Shown here piece after piece: positions 56,863 to 64,000 of a stretch of 64,000 nucleotides of DNA. The notes under the pieces were generated by a model, which saw nothing but the letters and a program-made list of their open reading frames with translations, was not told the DNA's origin and ran no database searches. Position numbers and translations under genes: made by a program. Origin of the DNA: Luzula sylvatica. Lineage: Eukaryota; Streptophyta; Magnoliopsida; Poales; Juncaceae. Numbering within the stretch: position 1 is the stretch's first letter; each line of letters begins with the position of its first letter. Where the stretch lies: positions 50,401,355-50,465,354 of the forward strand of contig OX326960.1 of NCBI GenBank assembly GCA_946800325.1, given 5' to 3'.

Positions 56863-59290
56863 GATCGCCATCGATTCGAGGGTCGAATCATAGTCGTATA
56901 TTCGATATACGCACGGGTTATCAAAGTTCGTACCCGTTTGCATGATGATAGATTTAGAGATTCCAATTTCGTTAAAAATCACAAGTAAAATTCACTAGAG
57001 ATCAATCAAAAGTTGATTGAGAGTATCTAGGAATTATCGTGAAAATGTTTCATGATTTATCGTTTCAGAAACGAGCGAAAACGGAAGAAACGGCAAAATC
57101 TGCAGAAAATTAGAATACGAAACAGTGAGTAAAACTAAGATAATATTCAGTGGGAAACTCCAAATTGATTGGATCAAATTGACGTAGTTAGATAATGAGA
57201 TTATCTATGACTTTGATACAGAAAGTTTTTTCATTTGAACGAATTATCAGTGTCGTTTTTATGGAATACTGAAAAGGTGCGACTGTTTGACATAAAGAGA
57301 CTAAAACGTCCGTAGATGTCGCATCGAAACTCAAATTGAGTCCAATCCAATTGGGTTAGTTAGATAATAAGATTATCTAGAACTTTCGTTCACGTTCAAA
57401 GTCGGTTGGAACAACGTAATATTTTCGTTTCAACAGAATACTGAAAAGGTATCTGTAGTTTTCTGGTTGAAAAGGTGTCTATTGGATATACTTACCTTTT
57501 CGTTTGTCCGTATTTTACCAAAACTGGTATAACTTTCAGTAGGAAACTCCGATTTGAATGGTTCAAGTTGGGTTAGTTAGATAATAAGATTATCTAGAAC
57601 TTTCATGTTGTAATATATTTCATTTGAGCGAAGTATCAGTGTTGTTCTAATGAAATACCGAAAGGGTGCGACAGTTTGACATATAGTCAGTAAAACGGCC
57701 GTAACTTTCGGGTCCGAACTCCGATTGGGCTGGGCCAAATTGTCTTGGAACTATAATAAGATTATCTACAATGTTCGTGTTAGTTGATTTTCTGTCAGAG
57801 GAATTTACCATTTTCGTTCTGACAGATTACTGAAAGGGTGTATGCAGTTTTCTGTTTGAAAATGTGTATATGAGATATACATACCTTTAGGCCTATCTTT
57901 ATCTCTAATCAATTAATTCAATCATACTAGCATATTAGATAATTAATTATTTAGAATAATTAGTCTCCCTAAATAATTCATATGCATTTAGAAATCTTGT
58001 GATAGTGATATAATATGATTATATCACGAATTATTTAAACATGAATGTCATGATCCCTCATAATATTTAAGTCGTGGAAATGCCTTCCATATCATCAACC
58101 ATCGAAATTGGTATCACAATATGTGTGTTTCTAGGCCTTCGTCATGCACACATGTTGATGGTATTAATGGGTGGCAAGCGTTAAATGGGGACTTACGTGT
58201 TTCTAGGCCTTCGTCATGCACGTGAGTAGTTCATTTGAACGATACGTTTGATATGGTTATGACTTAACCGTCCAAGCCAATCCGATTGGAGTTCGGGGCA
58301 TAGTTAGAATGCACACACGGAACTGGGATTGTATGTGATACGATCCATCACCGAAATTCTAAAAGGTTCGAGAGTTGCATATGATGCGATTGGATTATAT
58401 CCTACCTAAATAAGCGAGATCCCACTCGATAGGCCTTCGTCACTTGTGGGAGGATTGCGAAATATGGATCTCGAGTGTTATGGACTTGGAGTCCCGTATT
58501 GGTATGAGGGTTATCGATTCGATAAAATAACACTATTCATATATTCATCATATAAGCATATAGATTAAGTACGCACGGTTAGGAGCTTAATCTTCATCAT
58601 CCGTTTAGAATTATGTTTTCAAGCAAACACCAAATATATATCGATGAGATCGATATGATAGATGGCTTTTGGGTCGGAATTACCGTAATTAACCTTGATA
58701 GTCAAAGAATAGTTCTTAGACTTAAAGGAACGTGTTGGACACGGAAACGGTAGATTCGGGGCTCGAGGCTTTGGCTTTAGAGAAAGCCGGGTTCGATACA
58801 CTTTAAGAAGGAATCGAACTATATTACATGCCTTGTGGTGGCATATGTAGACGCAAATTTCTCAAAATTGTTTTGAGAATTCGGGTGTATATGAAAATAA
58901 AACACAACGCTCATGAAATAGTTTCAAGAGCTAGAACGCGTTGAATAGTTCAATGCGGCTCAAAGAGTAGGTTAATTTTGAGACGCCTTATGGGTCTTTG
59001 ATTAACACTCGTGTGTTGATGGTACGAGATTTGATCTTCGTGACCGAATATCATATGCATTCGATAGATAAATCGATCCCGAAATTGCATGTGATGCGAT
59101 GTAAATTTGAATAGGAGATGCTTAGAGTGTCCGGGAAATCCAAAGCATAGTGTTGCGTGGATGTCCTTGTAATTCAAGGATGGGATCGAAAGAAATAAAT
59201 GTCTAAGGGTATTCTGGAAAATTGTTTTCCAAACAGAAAGTTCGGACAAGGAGTTGTCCAAACTAATGACTCAAAGAACGGTGAAATCCG
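56863..59290 (+). other. leader and unreadable gag region of element D
   Basis: It contains four more hairpin modules (57190, 57362, 57579, 57752). From 57930 it is collinear with copy C (30005 onward). A gag frame cannot be read; many stops. Confidence 0.7.
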
Positions 59291-62060
59291 AGGAGGATTA
59301 AACCTAGAAGTTGATTGCTTCCTTTGGCATTGCCGTCTTGGCCATATGAATGAGATACACGTATCTAGATTCCATATGATGGATTGCTAGAATCATTCGA
59401 ATTAGATCCGATTGATTAATGCGATACTTATTTATTAGGCAAAACGACAAAGGACATCATTCTCAAAAGGTTGGAGAAAGATCCAACGAATTATTGGAAA
59501 TTACATTTAGATGTAAATGTTCCGATAAGTTCCAAGGCAAGAGGAGGCTATCGGTATTTTGTTACGTTTACGGACGGTTAAAGTAGATACGGTAATATCT
59601 GTTTAATGCGTGCCGAAGCTGATACTTTTGAAAGGTTCAATGAGTTTCAAAACGAAATACAAAATCGACTTAGCAAGAAAATCAAAGCCCTTTGATAGGA
59701 TCGAGGAGGCAAGTATTTGCGCTACGCAATTCGATAGGATCGAAGATGCGATATTTGAGTTATAAATATTGATTATCATTCATGATTGTGAAATCGTTTC
59801 ACGATTATTTTCATTTCGAAACATTGAGATGTATCCGAAAAGAGGAATTGAACGCATGTTGCACACGGTTCGATAAATGATATGTCAAACGGATCTCCCA
59901 AAAATGTTTTGGGGATACGCCCTTGAGACAGCGACAGTAATGAATGGTTGCATATATGATATGGACCATATACCTTCTAATCGGTATAAAAGACGCCATA
60001 TTAGATATGGATCGGAATGGTTCCGAAGTTGTCAATTGTACATATTTGTGGATGTGAGTATATTTCGAAATTTGTTTCGGTTAAACTCAATCCCAAATCT
60101 GAAAATTGTTCGTTTATGACATATATCCTTAAGGAAACTAAAAGGTATTAGTTCTAACGTCCCGACGAAAATAAGATTTTCGTGGCTCGAAGAGATGCCT
60201 TCTTGGAGGAGGACTAGATGCGCACAAGTTGGGAACTTGATGACGCTTATCTCTATGCGGGCTAGTGGGAGTAGAATAAATCTCGAAAGAGTTCGAGATG
60301 TCAAAATGAACATTGTACCGATGAATGTTGACATGACTTCATCAAGAGTTGATGAATACGAGTCGAACACACAAAGGAATTATTTGTAGATCAAGTAGGC
60401 TATATCATAAGCTGGTAAATACGGATTTACCTTGGCTAATGATGATAGATCGAAATCATATGATGATTCGATATCCTACAGGGATGCTATGAAAGGTTGA
60501 TTCCACATGACATGATGTCATGAATTCTGAGATTCGATCCGTGTAAAATTATCAAGTTTAGAACTTGATTTCATTACTTTCCGGGTTAGACCCACGAAAA
60601 GACAATGGGTTTTCAAGATGAGAACCGACACGGATAGGAATACGCATATATGCAAAGCGAGGCTGGTAGCGAAGAGTTTCAAGAATTTGATAGTCGGACT
60701 ATGAAGAAACGTTTTCGCATGTTGCCATGCTTTCACATTCTCGAAATTCTGCTTGACATGGTCGTGTATTATGACTATGTGATGTGGCAAAATGGATGTC
60801 AAAACCGAATTTCTTAACAGAAATTTTATGAAAGGATGTGTACTTGACACAACCTTACGGTTTTGTCGATTCATAAGAATCGGGGATAAGATATGTACGC
60901 TTTAACGATCCATATGATGGATTAGAGAAAGCTTCTCGGAATTGGAATATTCGTTTTGATGAAGTTATAAACTGCTATAACATTGTCGGAACGAATGAAA
61001 ACTTTGTGTACACATGAAGGTTAGTGGGAGCCGCGTTATATTTCTTGTAACGACACAAAATTTAGGCGAGACCGCTTATGAATTAAGCGTGAAGATCTAT
61101 AGGATAGATCTAAGAAGTTCCTCGTTTTATATTATAGCACGTATATCGACATATTGTTGAAAAAGGTTTTCAACATATAACTCCTTGGCGGAGTTAAATA
61201 GAGATGTCGAATGGCAGAAATTTTCTACGGCTCGATGTGAGACATCAAGCAGGGCGAAAAAAAAAAAAAAAAAAAAATATGATGCTTTACATTCGATGTG
61301 AAGATCTATTATATCTGTCATGATATGTATGTGACTATATGTCGTATAGATGAAGCGTCTAATTCACCGTCAATAAAATCCAAGGAATCACACGAGTTTG
61401 AATGTAATGCGATTACATGAGACTAACTATTGTGAATGTATAATGGTTATACATATATATATACTTAATGGTTATGTATATTTAAATTCATCGGGATTTG
61501 TATTGATAGCGGTGAATGTTATCCTTGAATACTTTACAAAAGAATTCAGAATTTTATTTTATCTATAATGGTATGGACGACGTGTTGGTTATAAAGAGTT
61601 ATAACAACGACAGTTTCCAAAGATTTAGCACGTCCAAATATGTAGCACGACTTTCGATCACAAAGTGTGCACATGATTTGCTTAAACGAAAACATGGTTA
61701 TGTGAAAAGGTTCCACATGACCAATAATGATTCTATTTACGAGGGAGAGTATATTGTGGTTATGAATCACAAAAGGAAGCGGTATGGATCAAGGATACAT
61801 GACCAAACTCGAGTAGTCACGAGTTATCGGATTTATGGTTGTATATTGCATGACACGCAATAGTACAAGCCAAAAATGCCGAGGTCACAACCACTTCTAG
61901 CCAATACTCAGAAAATTTCATTGATCCATGAAATTTTATGAAATGATGTGATCGTAGGTATTGGAAATGTTCCAAACCTGATGTTGATTAACACTAACGG
62001 CAACGTGCGGACCCGTTTACAAAACCGCTCTCTCTAGTCGCGCGTGACTGTCATGCGATG
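59291..62060 (+). pseudogene. gag-pol remnant of element D
   Basis: Readable landmarks: FLWHCRLGHMNEIHVSRFHM (59320-59380, GAG-pre-integrase); SKARGGYRYFVTFTDG, a stop, SRYGNICLM (59530-59607, integrase core); TVR, a stop, MICQTDLPKMFWGYALETAT (59863-59935); RNase H start LSLNTLQKNSEFYFIYNGMD (61519-61578); and a degraded ADPFTKPL equivalent near 62005-62030. RT motifs are scrambled between 60500 and 61300. No protein can be made. Confidence 0.8.
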
Positions 62061-63278
62061 ACTATGGGTATGGAGATACCTAGAGGAGGAAGAAGAGAGT
62101 AGAGTGTAGTTATCTAATACGATAGTCCTCACAGGTTGTGGGCATGGAGATACCCATAGGTAAATGTTGCATCACCCAAATACTTAATCCGTATGAATGC
62201 ATCCCTTTTAAAATTTTTGTTTACTTAAATTTTCATGCATTCACCTTATATGAAAACTGTGTGCGGGGTTGTGTAATATGATTACATGAACCTTGATTTG
62301 AACTTGTGTGGACGTCGACATGGTTGAGGACCATGTGCAGCGAAACCGTCACACTTAAAGTTTCATTTCTAAACATCCCTAATCGCGGGTCAGTTTGCTT
62401 AAGAGAGAAGCATTTCTATTACAAGGGAATAGACTGAACGCGTACACTAGTACGTTAGCCGAGGAGATGATTATGTTTTGCTAATCATAGGACAAAGGTG
62501 TTTGTCGAATCGGGAACGTAGATATATGCTAGGTGACATATATTGGATATGACCGAAGCCGCGAGATCATGACATGGTTTAGTCATTATAGATGGACTCG
62601 CGACGAGTAGGGTATTAGGTTCTTCATACTTGAGGGGACCATTGATTGCGTTACGTGCGTAACACAATGCTTTGATATGATCTTACGCTCACCGTAACAG
62701 GGAGTTAAAACGGTCATCATTGGGTATTGTCCGAAACACGGAATTCAATGTGAGTCTCCAAGATAGGAATTGTTTATTCCGAAAGGAAGAGATATCTCTT
62801 TGGCCACTCGATGAATTGATTAACGAAAACTGTGGCCACAGTCAATGATATTAACGGTTAATATCGATTGAAATTTGTTAACTCAATTCGGACTCGAGGA
62901 ATAAGTATAGTTAATCAAAATATAAGGATGACTATAACCATGCCTTTTGATTAACGGATATCGGTAACAAGAGAACTAATAACCGCTATTCGAGATAGGC
63001 ACAATGATCACAATCATTCTTCGTGTTAACATGGGTAGCCATGATGGAGTGACTAGATCCCGCTCATGGGCTTGTAGTGCTATGGAAACAGCCTACTGCT
63101 ATCGTTAACCGAACCTACCTGGTCACACAACGAGTCGTACTAAGTCGGGCTTGATTATAAAATTGGCACATAAGATGTGCGTAGCTTGGTATTTGATACG
63201 CGAGCTATATTCTCTAAAATCGTGCATATTGGATATGCATGAGTACCTTTTAGGTAGATCTGAAATTGAGTGGGAGAC
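62061..63278 (+). other. 3' non-coding region and purine tract of element D
   Basis: No frame. Blocks shared with element A (4490-5160). It ends GAGTGGGAGAC (63268-63278) immediately before the 3' LTR. Confidence 0.75.
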
Positions 63279-64000
63279 TGAAGGAAATACAGTTTCAGGA
63301 TCAACCGTGAAAGTGTACACAAGGATAAACGAATGTAAGCGTACATTCGTGGTCATATCTTTCAGTAGGAAAATCCAATTTGAATGGTTGAAATTGGGTT
63401 AGATAGATAATAAGATTATCTACAACCTTCATATAGAAATATATTTCATATGAACGAAGTATCAGTGTCGTTTCTATGAAATACCGAAAGGCTGCAACAG
63501 TATGACATACAGTTAGTAAAACAGTCATAACTTTTGCATACGAACTCCAATTGGGCCAGGCCAAATTGGGTCGAGTAGATAATAAGATTATCTACAACTT
63601 TCGTGTCGGGTGATTTTCTGTCAGAGGAATTTACCAATTTCGTATGGACAGAATACTGGACAGATACATGCAACTTTCTGTGTGAAAGAGTGTATATTTG
63701 ATATACATGTCTTTTGGCCAATCCTAATCCTATATGATATAAATAGGATTTTTCTCTCTCATCTGGTGTGGTTCATTCAGTTAATTAATTCAGAATATTC
63801 CAGAGAATTGCGAGACAACTTTCTAGAGAGAGAAAGGGTGTAAAGAGAGATAAACCGTGAAAAGGTGTTTTCCGGTATAGAGAATCAATCAATCGAGCAA
63901 GTTCGCCGGTGCTTCGTCTAGGCAGTTGCACCCGCGACCGACGTCTTACGAGTCAAGGTGGATACAAGTAGAGGAGCAACATCTGGGGCTCTTTCAGTTG
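63279..64000 (+). repeat. 3' LTR of element D, first 722 bp
   Basis: Starts TGAAGGAAATACAG and matches the 5' LTR with three visible mismatches. Cut by the window end. Confidence 0.95.

Larger units (their letters stand above)
55787..64000 (+). mobile_element. Ty1/copia element D, nearly full length, coding region degenerate
   Basis: 5' LTR 55787-56849, primer site 56851-56862, long leader, decayed gag-pol, 3' non-coding part, purine tract, 3' LTR from 63279 running out of the window. Over the 722 bp visible in both, the LTRs differ at only three positions I can find (56213/63705, near 56317/63810 and near 56358/63851). The right flank and target duplication are outside the window. The sibling copy C is at 28914-32376. 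Confidence 0.93.

Overview
This is a TE-dense stretch of a nuclear plant genome, most likely a eudicot. The evidence is GT-AG split genes with short AT-rich introns, plant Ty1/copia elements primed by initiator tRNA-Met, CACTA, hAT, Mutator-like and Helitron elements, a tRNA-type SINE and L1-type LINEs. There is no bacterial operon structure, CRISPR array or rRNA. The species cannot be named from the sequence.

Layout. 1-5794: Ty1/copia element A (5' LTR outside the window), with the whole reverse transcriptase deleted. 5795-12900: a nest of transposons. Element A and a 3.3 kb non-coding CACTA element (5815-9093) sit 20 bp apart inside an integrase remnant, followed by a copia LTR fragment, a hAT MITE (9813-10306), a minus-strand copia RT/RNase H remnant and a large inverted repeat. 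13315-20966 (minus): the one clearly intact gene, an M16 zinc metallopeptidase of the insulin-degrading-enzyme family. It has 26 exons and 962 codons, every intron is GT-AG, and the motif HxxEH-76-E is present. 21500-27603: repeats, with a duplicated segment carrying a SINE in only one copy, tandem Helitron-like units, a long-TIR element and a clear 890 bp Helitron. 27902-36450: L1-type LINE pieces (minus) invaded by defective copia copy C (28914-32376). 36640-39680: four MITE-class elements around unrecognised exon-like sequence. 40539-50685 (minus): a nuclear PrmA-type ribosomal protein L11 methyltransferase gene. A 6.6 kb Helitron (40887-47519) splits one of its exons, and a 1.85 kb coding-free LTR element (48453-50299) fills intron 1. 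52033-52745: a 5'-truncated, frameshifted ferredoxin-sulfite reductase fragment. 53477-53782: a small CxC...SFRC protein gene. 54235-55693: two Mutator-type elements. 55787-64000: copia element D, with both LTRs nearly identical but a coding region full of stops.

The cellular genes do not form a pathway. The organising theme is transposon activity: target-site duplications, empty sites and in-frame host junctions let several insertions be resolved to the base. The most interesting signals are the Helitron that splits the L11 methyltransferase exon, the LTR element whose target duplication copies a splice acceptor, and a copia lineage that has evidently moved recently although its copies share the same integrase stop codons.
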